Below, piece after piece: positions 38,443-48,538 of a DNA stretch of 64,000 nt. Within the stretch, counting starts at the first letter, position 1, and every line of letters begins with the position of its first letter. Source of the DNA: Chloroflexota bacterium (GTDB taxonomy: Bacteria; Chloroflexota; Anaerolineae; Aggregatilineales; Phototrophicaceae); contig JACAER010000032.1 in the NCBI GenBank assembly GCA_013388745.1, forward strand, positions 24,577 to 88,576, read 5' to 3'. The position numbers were made by a program, and so were the translations under genes. The notes beneath the pieces are model-generated. The model worked only from the letters and a program-made list of their open reading frames with translations. It had not been told where the DNA came from and did no database searches.

Positions 38443-38673
38443 ATGTTTAACTACTATCAGAACAGCGAACAGGCTTATATCGGGCAGGAAGAACAACTCG
38501 CGCAGGCCCAAAATGACCGACTGGCGGAAAAGGCAGAACCGCTGTCGCTGTACGAAATCGCAGTAAACGCCATGCGCAGTGCGCTGAACAGAGCGCGTCA
38601 GGGGCTGCAACATCGTCCCGCGCCCGCGCCCCAACCGCGCCTGCGCTTCGGCAAACGTGTACTTCAGCGCTAA
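38443..38673 (+). CDS. small protein of unknown function
   Basis: 76 residues, no signal peptide or membrane helix. The first 40 residues are Gln/Glu/Ala-rich and helical (YIGQEEQLAQAQNDRLAE). A helix with basic residues follows, then a Pro/Arg tail. GGGGAG lies ten bases before the ATG and a rho-independent terminator stands 55 bases after the stop, so it is a real single-gene unit. I do not recognise the family. Confidence 0.7.
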   Translation: MFNYYQNSEQAYIGQEEQLAQAQNDRLAEKAEPLSLYEIAVNAMRSALNRARQGLQHRPAPAPQPRLRFGKRVLQR

Positions 38674-38727
38674 GCACAACATCAAACAGACAGTTCGCGC
38701 AGGGTGCGCATCCTGCACTTAAAGCGG

Positions 38728-38758
38728 CAGCGCCGGTTGTGGAAACACACCGGCACTG
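38728..38758 (+). terminator. rho-independent terminator of the small gene
   Basis: GCCGG-T-TGTG pairs with CACA-CCGGC around GAAA, with one bulged T and outer CAG/CTG pairs. Five T follow directly on the plus strand. Confidence 0.7.
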
Positions 38759-38966
38759 TTTTTATGTCGCCGGAAACGCGCGTTATTTGCTACGGAATAT
38801 TGCGCATTATATGAGGATATTTGGTTGTATAGTGAGGAAAAAGCGAGCGCTGAGCAAAAGTGTGTTCAGCCGCGCGCTACGAGAGATGAAAAATGTGGCT
38901 TTGCGATCGTTTTTGTATTTTGCTAAGCCGCTGACCGCTAAAAGCTATTTTCAGGAGTAAAAGATC

Positions 38967-39767
38967 ATGTCTTTGGAAGTCTTGTCTCGTCCGGCACAGG
39001 GTACGCCCAAAAGCACGCCACTGCTGTTTGTTCATGGCGCGTGGCATGGCGCGTGGTGCTGGGATGAATACTGGATGCCGTATTTCGCCCAGCAGGGCTA
39101 TCCCTGCTACGCGCTGAGTCTGCGTGGGCACGGCGGCAGCCCGGCGGTCAAGCCTATGTTCCTGAACAGCATCAACGACTACGTGCAGGATGTAGCGACC
39201 ATCGCGGCGCGCATTAAGGATGAAACTGGGCAGCCGCCAGCGCTCATCGGTCATTCGATGGGCGGGTTTATCACACAAAAATATCTCGAAAAATATGATG
39301 CCCCTGCCGGCGTGCTGCTGGCGTCGATTCCCATACATGGCGCGCTGCCCTTTTTCCTGCGTTTGGCTGTGACGCAGCCGCTGGCAACGCTGAAATCGCT
39401 CTTTACCCTGACGCTCTACAGCTACGTCGCCTCGCCGGAACTGGCGCGCCGCCACTTTTTCTCTGCTGATGTGCCGCAAAGCGATATCCAGCGCTATTTC
39501 GCGCGGCTTGGGAATGAATCGTGGCGTATGGCCTTCGATGTGCTGCTGCTGAACCTACCGCGCCCCAAAAAAATCATGACGCCGCTGCTGGTCGTGGCGG
39601 CAGCCAACGATCAGGTGTTTATGCCGTGGGAAGAAAAGCGCACCGCGCAGGCCTATCATACCGAAGCGCTGATGCTGCCCGACACTGCGCACGATGTCAT
39701 GCTGGAGACGCGCTGGCAAGCCGCCGCCGACCAGATTCTCGCCTGGCTGGCGCAGCGCGGTCTGTGA
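38967..39767 (+). CDS. alpha/beta hydrolase
   Basis: 266 residues. The oxyanion region is LLFVHGAWHGAWCWDEYW, the nucleophile Ser lies in GHSMGG, the acid in AANDQVF and the His in DTAHDVML, so the triad is complete. A helical cap lies between about residues 130 and 200. The substrate is unknown; the family includes esterases and lipases. CAGGAG stands ten bases before the ATG. It is convergent with the long membrane-protein operon, only 12 bases apart. Confidence 0.93.
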   Translation: MSLEVLSRPAQGTPKSTPLLFVHGAWHGAWCWDEYWMPYFAQQGYPCYALSLRGHGGSPAVKPMFLNSINDYVQDVATIAARIKDETGQPPALIGHSMGGFITQKYLEKYDAPAGVLLASIPIHGALPFFLRLAVTQPLATLKSLFTLTLYSYVASPELARRHFFSADVPQSDIQRYFARLGNESWRMAFDVLLLNLPRPKKIMTPLLVVAAANDQVFMPWEEKRTAQAYHTEALMLPDTAHDVMLETRWQAAADQILAWLAQRGL

Positions 39768-39779
39768 GCGGCGGTAAGC

Positions 39780-41336
39780 TTACGGGCAAATGTGGTCCCA
39801 GGCCAGCGCGTAAATCACCATGGTCGGCCCGCCGGCGGCAGGCGATGCTGTGCCTGGGCTGCGGTAGATCGGGCATAGTCGCGGATCGTTGGGGTTATCG
39901 CCGGGAATTTGATCGACGAACGCCATTAAATAGCGCGCGCCGCGCTGCTGCATCAGCGCCCACATCGCGTCTGCATCCAGGATAATCGGAATCACTTCGG
40001 GACTGACCAGACCGGCGATATCCAGCATTGGACGCGGCGCGAAATAACCCACCGCGCCAATATCGTGAATCGCCAGCAGTTCGTCCGGCGGGAGATTGTC
40101 GCGCATCCATAATGCTGTGGCGACATGTTCCTCGTTGATGATAGCGACATCACTGCGATACGCGCCAGAGCCGATCACCAGCGCGAAATAGACAAAGATC
40201 AGGATGGCGGTGAGCGCCGGCGCGCGCGTCAGCAGACGTCCCCAAAGGTTGTGTTTCCAGCGCCGCAGCAGCCAGAACGTACCGATCGTGCCGACGACAA
40301 TCATGGCGGGCAGCAGAGGCATCACGTAACGCCCGTGCTGTACCCACGCAGGCAGCCGTGCGGCGTATAACACGGTGAGCAGCAGCGCCCACAGCAGCGG
40401 CAGCAGATAAAACAACCAGGCGCGTTCCTGCCGCGCGCCGCGCAGCGCCAGCCACAGCACAGCCACCACACCGGGAACGAGCATAAGCTGTCCGCCGGCG
40501 ATCAGCGGAAACCACATATTGCCCAACCGTTCAGGAAAAGTATAGACCTGAAGCGCGGGCAGCATGGCGGCCTGTTTGGCGGCGGCGGTGTTGGGCAGCA
40601 GGCCACCCGTAAGCTGGAAATTGAGCACGAAATAGGGCGCGCCGCACAGCGCAAAACCGAGCGCCGCGCCCGCCGCCCATACAAAAAAGCCGCGCGGCTG
40701 GATAATGAGTACAGTCAAACCGATTAACCCGCTGAGCAAAACGCCTTCGGGGCGCGCGGCCATCGCCAGCGCTGTCAGCACGCCGAACAGCAGCCCCCGG
40801 CGCAGCATAGCCAAAGCTGTTTCCTCTGCTGTCGGCATGTCGATTATCGGCACAGCGGCCAGCAGCAGCGCCAGCGTCAGCGTCGAAAAAAGCATGGTTT
40901 CCATGCCGGAAGCCGCCGCCCAGACCAAATGCCACGCCAGCACCAGCGCCAACCCTGTCGCCAGCGGCACGTAGGACGATGTATTGGGCAGCAGGCGCGC
41001 GCTCAAGCGTGCCGCCAGCCGCGCGCCGAACATCCCCGCCGCCGCCAGCGTCAGCACGCCGAGCGCATGGGTCCACAGCGCATAATCGATTCGCAGCGCA
41101 TAACCCGCCGCCAGCAGCACAGTGTAGAGCGGCGATGTAGAGCCGCCGCTGGGCACGCCAGGGATAAACGCCCATTCGCCGCGCAGCGCCAGATTGCGCG
41201 CGTACCCCTGATGTATCCAGCTATCATCCAGCGGAAAACCGCCGCCCGATACATAAACGTACCAGGCGACGAGTCCCGCCGCCAGCAGCAAAAAAAGCGC
41301 ATCACTGGGCTGAAACCACTTAGGGACGAATCGCAT
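39780..41336 (-). CDS. polytopic GT-C-like membrane glycosyltransferase (operon gene 12)
   Basis: 518 residues, about eleven hydrophobic segments. The loop after TM1 carries D37-D38 (PLDDSWIHQGYARNL), in the place of the catalytic acid of GT-C enzymes. The C-terminal extracytoplasmic part has the pattern LLAIHDIGAVGYFAPR and MLDIAGLVSPE, typical of GT39-like proteins of Chloroflexota. It probably transfers a sugar from a polyprenyl-phosphate donor on the outer face. Its start overlaps the end of the previous gene by 17 bases. Last gene of the operon. Confidence 0.85.
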   Translation of the reverse strand: MRFVPKWFQPSDALFLLLAAGLVAWYVYVSGGGFPLDDSWIHQGYARNLALRGEWAFIPGVPSGGSTSPLYTVLLAAGYALRIDYALWTHALGVLTLAAAGMFGARLAARLSARLLPNTSSYVPLATGLALVLAWHLVWAAASGMETMLFSTLTLALLLAAVPIIDMPTAEETALAMLRRGLLFGVLTALAMAARPEGVLLSGLIGLTVLIIQPRGFFVWAAGAALGFALCGAPYFVLNFQLTGGLLPNTAAAKQAAMLPALQVYTFPERLGNMWFPLIAGGQLMLVPGVVAVLWLALRGARQERAWLFYLLPLLWALLLTVLYAARLPAWVQHGRYVMPLLPAMIVVGTIGTFWLLRRWKHNLWGRLLTRAPALTAILIFVYFALVIGSGAYRSDVAIINEEHVATALWMRDNLPPDELLAIHDIGAVGYFAPRPMLDIAGLVSPEVIPIILDADAMWALMQQRGARYLMAFVDQIPGDNPNDPRLCPIYRSPGTASPAAGGPTMVIYALAWDHICP

Positions 41337-42888
41337 ACAGCCTCACATCCGGCGTCTCAAGCGGGATTTCGATCAAAAAAGCGGGCGGCGCGTCGGGGTC
41401 GAACCACAGGGCGCGCGGCGCGTCGGGAATACGCTCGCCGCTGGGCAGTGTCACATAACGCAGCAGCACGTGCGTCGCGCCGTAACGCTGCGCGATTTCC
41501 GGGATTACGTCAGGGGCGTTGTTCGGCAGCACCACCCCGCCCAATCCGGTGAAATAATACAGTGCCGCCGGGTCATTAATCATCACCCGCGCGTCCGGCG
41601 CGAGTGTTTGCCGCAGTTCCACGTAGAAGGGCGCGGGCACGCTGTTGGCTGGACGACTGGCGAGCAGGCTTAAGATTACGGCGAGCGCCAGCACGCCACC
41701 GGAAAAGACGAGCTTGGCGCTCGCGGCGCGCCAGTGTCGGCGACGGCGCGCAATCCAATCCACGACATCATCCAGCCCCAAAACGCCCAAAATGGCCCAG
41801 AACGGCAGCAGCGCCGCCGAGGAATGAAACAAGCCGCCACGAAAACCCGGATAGGCGAAAACGAAGGTCATCACGATGTGCAAGCCCAACACATACAGCC
41901 AGAAGGCGCGCAAAAACGGCAAACGCCGCCGCCGCCACAAACCCACCAGGATCAGCGGCGCCAGCACAATCCATCCCTGTTCCGCGACAAAACGCATCAG
42001 GTTGGTGCTCAAGGCTGTCCAACGCGAGTTCAACAGCAGGCCGATGCCATCTGCAAAAAATGTTTGCGCAGAGGCAGCGAAGGGATAACTGAACAAATCA
42101 TCGTACTCGCGGAACCATATGGCCTGCAAGCCGCCCGCCGGCAGCGGCGCGCCAAACAGCGCCAGATTGCGCAGAAACCAGGGAGTCATCGGCAGCAGAT
42201 ACCCTATCATGAGCGACAGCAGCCCGCGCCGCCAGCCGAAGCGCTGCCCTGTATCAGATAAGCGCGTATTCCACGCTTCCCATAGCACAGCAACATACAC
42301 GACCAGCAGCAGCAGCACGCCGTCCGCGCGCGCCAGATGCCCTAGCCCCGCGCATAGGCCAGCTATAAACAACCACCCACTCCGGCGCTGTTTTATCGCC
42401 AAACCCGTGGCAATGAGACACCATGCACCGACTAAACCGTAGGGTGCGAAGGTGCTGATTTCGCCCCAGAAGCGCACAAAAAAGCCGCTGAACAACATCA
42501 GCAGCCCGCCCAGCCAGGCGTGGCGGCGCGACCCGCCAAGCGTCGCGCCCAACCAGAAGCCTGTCAGCGCCAGCGCGGCATACATCGCCACAAATGGCCA
42601 CTGCGCGGCAGCATAGCTCCCCGGCGCGTTGCCGAGCCACATGCCGAACGCCGCACACAACGAGGCTAGCGGCATCCAATAGCGAAAGGCGTCCGCAGGC
42701 AGCCCGTCCGGCGCATTGACATAATTCCACAGATACGCATCGGTCAATCCCTGACCGGAAACCAGCCGATTGGCGGCGTTCAGATAGTAAAAAGCGTCGG
42801 TATAGCCCGGATGCGTGCTGGCGCGCGTCAGCAGAAATGCTGTCAACAGCGCCATTAGCACAAAAAGTCCGTACTCACGCCTAGCCAT
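41320..42888 (-). CDS. polytopic GT-C-like membrane glycosyltransferase (operon gene 11)
   Basis: 522 residues. The first outer loop holds D31 (GYTDAFYYLNAANRL), the usual position of the GT-C acid, and the rest is about ten TM segments. The extracytoplasmic C-terminal domain includes VMINDPAALYYFTG and a stretch on local residence (GATHVLLRYV) seen in related proteins. Overlaps the upstream gene by eight bases. No acceptor can be named. Confidence 0.85.
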   Translation of the reverse strand: MARREYGLFVLMALLTAFLLTRASTHPGYTDAFYYLNAANRLVSGQGLTDAYLWNYVNAPDGLPADAFRYWMPLASLCAAFGMWLGNAPGSYAAAQWPFVAMYAALALTGFWLGATLGGSRRHAWLGGLLMLFSGFFVRFWGEISTFAPYGLVGAWCLIATGLAIKQRRSGWLFIAGLCAGLGHLARADGVLLLLVVYVAVLWEAWNTRLSDTGQRFGWRRGLLSLMIGYLLPMTPWFLRNLALFGAPLPAGGLQAIWFREYDDLFSYPFAASAQTFFADGIGLLLNSRWTALSTNLMRFVAEQGWIVLAPLILVGLWRRRRLPFLRAFWLYVLGLHIVMTFVFAYPGFRGGLFHSSAALLPFWAILGVLGLDDVVDWIARRRRHWRAASAKLVFSGGVLALAVILSLLASRPANSVPAPFYVELRQTLAPDARVMINDPAALYYFTGLGGVVLPNNAPDVIPEIAQRYGATHVLLRYVTLPSGERIPDAPRALWFDPDAPPAFLIEIPLETPDVRLYAIRP

Positions 42889-44500
42889 TCAGGCGCACCC
42901 GATAAATCGTCACGCTGCCGCTGCTGAAGACCTGCTCCAGAAACGGCGCGTCTGCCGGATTCCAGCCGCCAAGCACGCGGGCGGAGTCGTCGTACCACAC
43001 ATAGCGCGCGCCGTTGTTTTGCAGAAACATCAGCCGCCATTCGTCGGGCACAACAGGATTGTAAAAGGACGCGATCTGCGCGATTTTTTCCTCGAAGCGC
43101 GTGGTTTCGATCCAGTGTCCCATGAACACGCGCTGCCCCAACGCCGCCACCATGCGCCCGCCGCTGCCCTGTCCATCCCAGCCGAAAGTCGTGAGTACGA
43201 GATCGTCGGGATTGGCTTGGCCGCGCAGCCACTCATAGCCTATCAGCTCGTCTGCGCTGTAATAAACGGCTGTGGTGGCTGGCATCTGTGGATGGGCGAA
43301 GGCGTTGATATTGGCGAAGATCAAGAGCGCCGGCGCTAAGGCCGTTAACGTGACATACACGCCCGTGAGCAGCGGACGCCGCCCAGCGCTGATACGCGGC
43401 AGGAAAGCGCGCGTCCAGCCATACGCCGCCAAAACCGCCAGCGGCGTTTGCACGCCTAAAAGATAACGGCGCTGTGTGGGAAACGGCGCATACAGCAGCA
43501 TGGCCACCAGCAGCACCCACAGCAGCGGCAGCCACCAACGATCATCGGCCTCATCAACAACAAACGTGCGTGCGCCGATCAGAATGGGGATGATGAAGGG
43601 CAGATAGCCCAGAATGTAATACAGCAAATCGGGCGAGGCGGTGATGTTTTGCTCGCTGAAACTGCGCCACACCGCATCATTGTTGATGGCGACATATTGG
43701 TAAACGATCAGCGCTGTATGCGCCGCCAGCGGCAGCAGCAGCCACAGCGCGCGCCGCCACGTCAGCAGTTTAGCAGAAATCACATAGTAGCCGAGCAGAA
43801 TCAGCAGCAGCGGCAGCGACAGCAAAATGATATAGGGCTGCACGATACCCATAGCTGCCAGAAGCGCTGTCAGCAGCAGCAGGCCGCGCCAGGCAGCACC
43901 CGCGCTGCGCACCCACGCCTCGAAGGTCAAAAATGCGGCGATTTGCAGAATCACTGCGGCGGCGAAATGCGGCATAAACAGTGCGCCGATCAGGTTGTAA
44001 GCGTCAATCAGCCAGAACTCAATCGGCCCGACCTGCGCGGTAGCGCCGGGCACGAACAACAGCAGCCAGCTCCATCCCGCAGAAATAGTGCTGAGCAGTA
44101 AACAAATCCAGCGTGCGCTCGGCGTCTCAAAGAAATGTGAGGCAAAGACCCATAAAGCCAGCACCATGCCGATAGTCAGCACGAAGCGCGCCAGATGATA
44201 CGTGAGCGCCAGATCAAAGGGCGACAACGCGCCCAGCAGCGTGTAAAACCCCTGCACCAGTGGCAGGCCAGGATGCGCTTCATGCGTGAACAACAGTTGA
44301 TAGTCCCATTCCCCACGCCGCCCCTGCCACATTTTCGCCAGATGACTGTTGTAATCAACTGCTGCCCCAGAGGGCACAAGCGCCGCGCCGCTATACAGCG
44401 TGGCCGATGGAGCATTCAGCGCGCCCGCCACATAGGGTAGCGCAGTCACTGCGGCCAGCGCCAGCGCGAACAGCCAGACACCTAAAGGAAATCGATTCAT
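42881..44500 (-). CDS. polytopic membrane protein, GT-C-like, paralogue of the gene at 56586 (operon gene 10)
   Basis: 539 residues. After TM1 the loop reads VDYNSHLAKMWQGRRGEW, then THEAHPGLPLVQGFY. The same framework appears in the product of 56586 (YLAKMLQGVDGSW, then TPEAHDG), as does a Gly-Trp-Leu-Leu stretch near residue 145. A soluble C-terminal domain ends the protein (FGWDGQGSGGRMVAALG and RVFMGHW). The start ATG overlaps the stop of the upstream gene (ATGA). GT-C membership is inferred from topology and the acid in the first loop. Confidence 0.8.
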   Translation of the reverse strand: MNRFPLGVWLFALALAAVTALPYVAGALNAPSATLYSGAALVPSGAAVDYNSHLAKMWQGRRGEWDYQLLFTHEAHPGLPLVQGFYTLLGALSPFDLALTYHLARFVLTIGMVLALWVFASHFFETPSARWICLLLSTISAGWSWLLLFVPGATAQVGPIEFWLIDAYNLIGALFMPHFAAAVILQIAAFLTFEAWVRSAGAAWRGLLLLTALLAAMGIVQPYIILLSLPLLLILLGYYVISAKLLTWRRALWLLLPLAAHTALIVYQYVAINNDAVWRSFSEQNITASPDLLYYILGYLPFIIPILIGARTFVVDEADDRWWLPLLWVLLVAMLLYAPFPTQRRYLLGVQTPLAVLAAYGWTRAFLPRISAGRRPLLTGVYVTLTALAPALLIFANINAFAHPQMPATTAVYYSADELIGYEWLRGQANPDDLVLTTFGWDGQGSGGRMVAALGQRVFMGHWIETTRFEEKIAQIASFYNPVVPDEWRLMFLQNNGARYVWYDDSARVLGGWNPADAPFLEQVFSSGSVTIYRVRLNG

Positions 44501-45741
44501 GCAGCATCCCTCGCTTTGACCGTTTCTGAAAAAATATCCGGTGCGCGTGTCCACCACAGCCGGCGTGTCAGCAGCAGCAGCGCCAGCATAGTCAGGGGCA
44601 GCGGCAGATAGACCGTTGGATGCTCGAAGCGATCAACGACGGTTGCCAGGGCATGTATCCACGTGCCGATCAGCAGCGCCAGCACGATCAAGGCCGCCCA
44701 CAGAACTTTGCGCTGCTGGCTCAATGTGCGCAGATAAAACAGGAGGGGCAGGGCGAAAACCACGTAATGCGGCGTGGCGGTGCGCGGCGCGACCAGATGC
44801 GTGATCGTCAGCGTCAGCGTGACCGTCCACAGCCAGCGCTCCCGCTTATTCTGAACCAACACGGTATACCATGCCCACAGCATCAGTCCGTACAACAGTA
44901 GATTCACAGCCCACTCACCTACAGCGCCCAAGCTTAGATAATACTGCGTAATAATCCACACGGGCGAACCTAGCGCGGTATACGACGAATAATTGCCGAG
45001 CTGACGCAGCCAATCGCCCAACCATGAGGGCATCAGCACAAACGAAAGCAGCATTAGCGCCGCCATCGCTACTGTAAACGCGGCGAGAAACGACCAACGA
45101 CGAGCGCGCAGTCCCCACAGCAGCAGAAACGGCAGCAGCAAATAGCCCATCTGAGGCTTTAGCGTAGAAAAGGCCAGCGCCAGCCCGGCGACGGCATTGT
45201 TTAAGCGCGTATCCGGCTGCGCCGCGAAACACCAGACCGCCAAAATCTGCAAAAAATACACCAGTAGACCGGGTTGACCGAGTATCAGGCCGCGCGCCGC
45301 GTAATAATCGAGCAGCGACCAGACCAACAACAGCGCCAGCAGCAGCGGGGATGGCCGCCAGTGGTACAGGTTCAACAGCAGGAGCAGCGCGCCGATCAGA
45401 CAGGCTTCCAGCAGCACCATCCACAGCGCCGACGCCCACGCATAGTCGACATAGACCAGCGGCCAGACCACAAACACCGTGTAAAAGGGATAGGCGAAAT
45501 AACCGGGGTCTTCGCCTTCGCGCACGGCACGCCCGTAAATACGCTCCTGAATGTTCAGACTGGCCTCTTCGCCGTAAGGGTTCTGGCCGTCCAGCCAGAA
45601 CGAACGCGCACCCGCCCAGCGTGACATAAAATCGTTGTGACCGGGGAACGGCGCCGTAAGCGTGTTGTGCGTGGCGATAATATTAACCACCACAAGTATC
45701 GTCAGGATAGCAGCAAAAAGCGGTGTTTGGCGCTGACTCAT
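44497..45741 (-). CDS. GT87 (DUF2029) family membrane glycosyltransferase (operon gene 9)
   Basis: 414 residues, nine to ten TM segments. The first loop contains GHNDFMSRWAGARSFWLDGQNPY, the GT87 hallmark with the acidic D37, and LKPQMGYLLLPFLLLWG follows in mid-protein (the KPQ motif). Family members use polyprenyl-phosphate mannose to add alpha-mannose to envelope glycolipids. Three bases separate it from the gene upstream. Confidence 0.9.
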   Translation of the reverse strand: MSQRQTPLFAAILTILVVVNIIATHNTLTAPFPGHNDFMSRWAGARSFWLDGQNPYGEEASLNIQERIYGRAVREGEDPGYFAYPFYTVFVVWPLVYVDYAWASALWMVLLEACLIGALLLLLNLYHWRPSPLLLALLLVWSLLDYYAARGLILGQPGLLVYFLQILAVWCFAAQPDTRLNNAVAGLALAFSTLKPQMGYLLLPFLLLWGLRARRWSFLAAFTVAMAALMLLSFVLMPSWLGDWLRQLGNYSSYTALGSPVWIITQYYLSLGAVGEWAVNLLLYGLMLWAWYTVLVQNKRERWLWTVTLTLTITHLVAPRTATPHYVVFALPLLFYLRTLSQQRKVLWAALIVLALLIGTWIHALATVVDRFEHPTVYLPLPLTMLALLLLTRRLWWTRAPDIFSETVKARDAA

Positions 45742-45744
45742 ACT

Positions 45745-47280
45745 TCAACAGTCCGGTGAAAATTCGACAGGATCAATATAGAGATAAACGATGAGATCGT
45801 TAAAACGCTGTTCTGCGCTCAAGGTGTAATAGGTTTGCAGCCACAAAAGTTGATCGCCAAAAACAGAGTTCTCGGCGGCGGCGATTTCTGCCTCTGCGCC
45901 GGCAAACGCAACAAACCACACACGCCGCGCGCCGCGTGCCGCGCTCTGGATGCAGCTTTCCGCCAGCAAGCCGAGCGTTTCCTGCGTCGGCAGCGCCAAG
46001 GTATCATCCGCTGCGCCGGGCAGATCGCCCAGATAACGCTGAGGCAGATCGCGCCCGTAATAGATCATGGGCAGCGCCGAAACTTTATCCTGATGCAGCA
46101 GGACATCGCCCTCCTGCCACTGCTCACGAATGTACGCATCGGCCGCGCGGAAAGGGGCATTGGGGAAGGTATTCCAGGTGTAATGAGTAAGCAGACCAGC
46201 GGCAGCAATGCCCAGACCGATCGTGCCCAGAAGCGCCATCACCGGACGCGGCAAACCGCTGCGCGTGAAGAGCCATGCCAGCGCCAGATACAGCAGCAGC
46301 GCCGAAGCAATCAGACCGCGATCCAGATACACCGGGCGCCACTGTGAAAACAGCCACATGAGCAGCACGGGCGCGCCGCACAGCCACAACACCAGCAGCA
46401 GCATCGGGCGTTCTGTCGTACTGCGGCGCGGGCGGCGCAGCCAGAAAATGACCTGAACCATGAGAAAAACGACGAGAATATTGGCGGCGGCGAACAGCAG
46501 CAGCGCCAGCGCCCCCTGAAATTGCAGCCAGCCCGCCAGAAACGAGCGCGCCGAGACCAGAAATTGGGCTATCGTCGGCTGTGGAATCCAATAGTATGCG
46601 CCAACCTTGTTCAACTGCGCGGGGATATTGACCATCCAGGGAGCGTAAATCACTACGGCCAGCGCCGCGCCCACACCCACACGCAGCAGTAGATCGCGGC
46701 GGCGAGCGAGCAGCGGCACAAGACCAAGCGCGAGCAGATAAAACGCCGAAAGCTGCTGGGCGTACATCGCCAGGCCGCAAAGTACGCCAAAAAACAGCCA
46801 CCAGCGCCGGGCGTGTAGCTGCTGCCAGCCGCGCACAAAACACCATGTCGCCAGCAGGAGCAGCAGCGCCATCAGGCTGTACATGCGCGTTTCTTGCGCA
46901 TACTGCACATGAAACGGCGCAATCGCTGTAATAAACGCGGCGGCCAGCCCTGTTTTTTCGCCGAACAGGTCACGCCCAAGCAGATACATCACACATACGG
47001 TGACGATCCCCAACAGCACACTCAGCAAACGCACGGCGCTGGGACTCTGCCCGAAAAAGTTCATCCAGCCATTGAGCAGCGTATAGTACAGCAGCGGGTG
47101 AATATCTGCCGCGCCGCCCACGACGGGTGTCAGCGTGCCGTAGAGCATCGCGCCCAACCCTTTTTCGGCGAAGAGCACGGCAAACGCCTCGTCATACCAC
47201 AGGCTGCGCGTTTCCAGCGCGATCAAGCGCAGCGCCAGCGCCAGCAGGATAATCAGCAGCAGCGGGTAAAGGCGCCGCAT
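45745..47280 (-). CDS. GT39/PMT-type membrane glycosyltransferase (operon gene 8)
   Basis: 511 residues. The first loop has SLWYDEAF with D30-E31, and HPLLYYTLLNGW and HVQYAQETRMYSL follow; these are classical GT39/ArnT-like motifs. About eleven TM segments and a short outer C-terminal domain. It should transfer a sugar from a polyprenyl phosphate to protein or lipid outside the membrane. The start was set at ATG 47280; a TTG is in frame at 47301 but overlaps the previous gene. Confidence 0.92.
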   Translation of the reverse strand: MRRLYPLLLIILLALALRLIALETRSLWYDEAFAVLFAEKGLGAMLYGTLTPVVGGAADIHPLLYYTLLNGWMNFFGQSPSAVRLLSVLLGIVTVCVMYLLGRDLFGEKTGLAAAFITAIAPFHVQYAQETRMYSLMALLLLLATWCFVRGWQQLHARRWWLFFGVLCGLAMYAQQLSAFYLLALGLVPLLARRRDLLLRVGVGAALAVVIYAPWMVNIPAQLNKVGAYYWIPQPTIAQFLVSARSFLAGWLQFQGALALLLFAAANILVVFLMVQVIFWLRRPRRSTTERPMLLLVLWLCGAPVLLMWLFSQWRPVYLDRGLIASALLLYLALAWLFTRSGLPRPVMALLGTIGLGIAAAGLLTHYTWNTFPNAPFRAADAYIREQWQEGDVLLHQDKVSALPMIYYGRDLPQRYLGDLPGAADDTLALPTQETLGLLAESCIQSAARGARRVWFVAFAGAEAEIAAAENSVFGDQLLWLQTYYTLSAEQRFNDLIVYLYIDPVEFSPDC

Positions 47281-47284
47281 CGTT

Positions 47285-48538
47285 TTACATTCCCTGTCCA
47301 ACGGCTTCTTGCCGCAGAATACGATACAAGCCTATGCACAGACCGATCAATAAGGCTGTGCGCGCCAGAATCAGGATGACATACGGCAGCAGCAGCGCGC
47401 CGCTGATCTCGCCGCCCGTATCACCTGTACGAATAAACAAAAATGGGTACTCAGCAAAGGCGACGGTTGTCAGCAGCACAACAGCAAAAACGCCATTGCG
47501 CGTCGGGAAACACAGCAGCACCAGCGGGATAATTTGCGCCAACCACTGCGGACTCCAGCCCTGCGCCTGCAAGAAAAAAATCAGCAGGCTGATAGTGGCA
47601 AAAGCGACAAAGCCCTTATGGTCGAAACGCCGGGTACGCGCGTAAATGAACAAGCCGATCAGCCCGGCCACGCCCAACCGCAGCCAACCCGGCACACGCG
47701 GCGGATTGCCGAGCGCGATTGCAGCGCGTTCAGGGTACAGACGATCTTCCAACGGGCCAAAGCTGCCTGTTTTCAAGTTGCCGTCGATCAGCGCCCACAC
47801 CGTTTGATACGAGGCTTTACTGAACTGCGCGCTGAGCGAGGCCCACGTCATGGGCGCGTTCTGGCTGAACAGGGGGATATATACCAACACAAAAATACCC
47901 ATCGCCAGCAGCGTGTGACGCAGCGCATGTTTCACCTGGCGGAAGCGCCAGGTCGCCGCCAGCAGCAGTGCCGGCGTGAATTTGGTCAGTGTGCCGAAGA
48001 CGATCACAACTGACGCGCGTGTGCCGTGCAAATGGGCGAACAACCATAAGGCCAACAGGACAGTGAAAATAACCAGCGTTTCAAATGTCCACCACAGAAA
48101 CACCGCGGGCGCCAAACACAGGGCATAGACCCACGCCAGCGCTATGCCGGTATTCGCCCCATACAGATCAGCCGCCAGCGCGCGCAGCAGCAGCAGGTTG
48201 CCGACATCAAACCCCAGCATTATCAAACCGAGCAGCATGGCGAAGGCGGTGTAATTGACGTTGGCGCCTAACAATTGATATACGCCATTAAACAGAAACG
48301 GCCATACGGGTGGGAATTCCGGCCACCAACCCTGATATGGCGCGCCAACCTGTGCCGCGAGCTGCGCCATGCCGTAATAGGTATAGAGATCGCCGCCTGC
48401 GCTGACGCCGCGTTCCACACCGTCGATAAAAAATGGCTGGTAGACCATCATCAGCAAAAGGCGAAAACTCACGAAGAGAACGACCAGCAGACGCAAATCC
48501 CCCAGCAGGCTTGGAACGGTCAGGGACGATTTATTCAT
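47285..48538 (-). CDS. GT87-like membrane mannosyltransferase (operon gene 7)
   Basis: 417 residues, about ten TM segments. The first loop includes SAGGDLYTYYGMAQLAA with D50, followed by EFPPVWPFLFNGVY, and a mid-protein FGTLTKFTPALLLAATW stretch resembles the KPQ region of GT87 proteins. It lacks a large soluble domain. ATG overlaps the upstream TAA/TGA by four bases. Confidence 0.82.
   Translation of the reverse strand: MNKSSLTVPSLLGDLRLLVVLFVSFRLLLMMVYQPFFIDGVERGVSAGGDLYTYYGMAQLAAQVGAPYQGWWPEFPPVWPFLFNGVYQLLGANVNYTAFAMLLGLIMLGFDVGNLLLLRALAADLYGANTGIALAWVYALCLAPAVFLWWTFETLVIFTVLLALWLFAHLHGTRASVVIVFGTLTKFTPALLLAATWRFRQVKHALRHTLLAMGIFVLVYIPLFSQNAPMTWASLSAQFSKASYQTVWALIDGNLKTGSFGPLEDRLYPERAAIALGNPPRVPGWLRLGVAGLIGLFIYARTRRFDHKGFVAFATISLLIFFLQAQGWSPQWLAQIIPLVLLCFPTRNGVFAVVLLTTVAFAEYPFLFIRTGDTGGEISGALLLPYVILILARTALLIGLCIGLYRILRQEAVGQGM

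Noticed and set aside
38739..38960. A 73-codon plus-strand frame before the alpha/beta hydrolase
   Set aside because: Its start is inside the terminator hairpin and has no ribosome site; the composition is not protein-like enough to support it.
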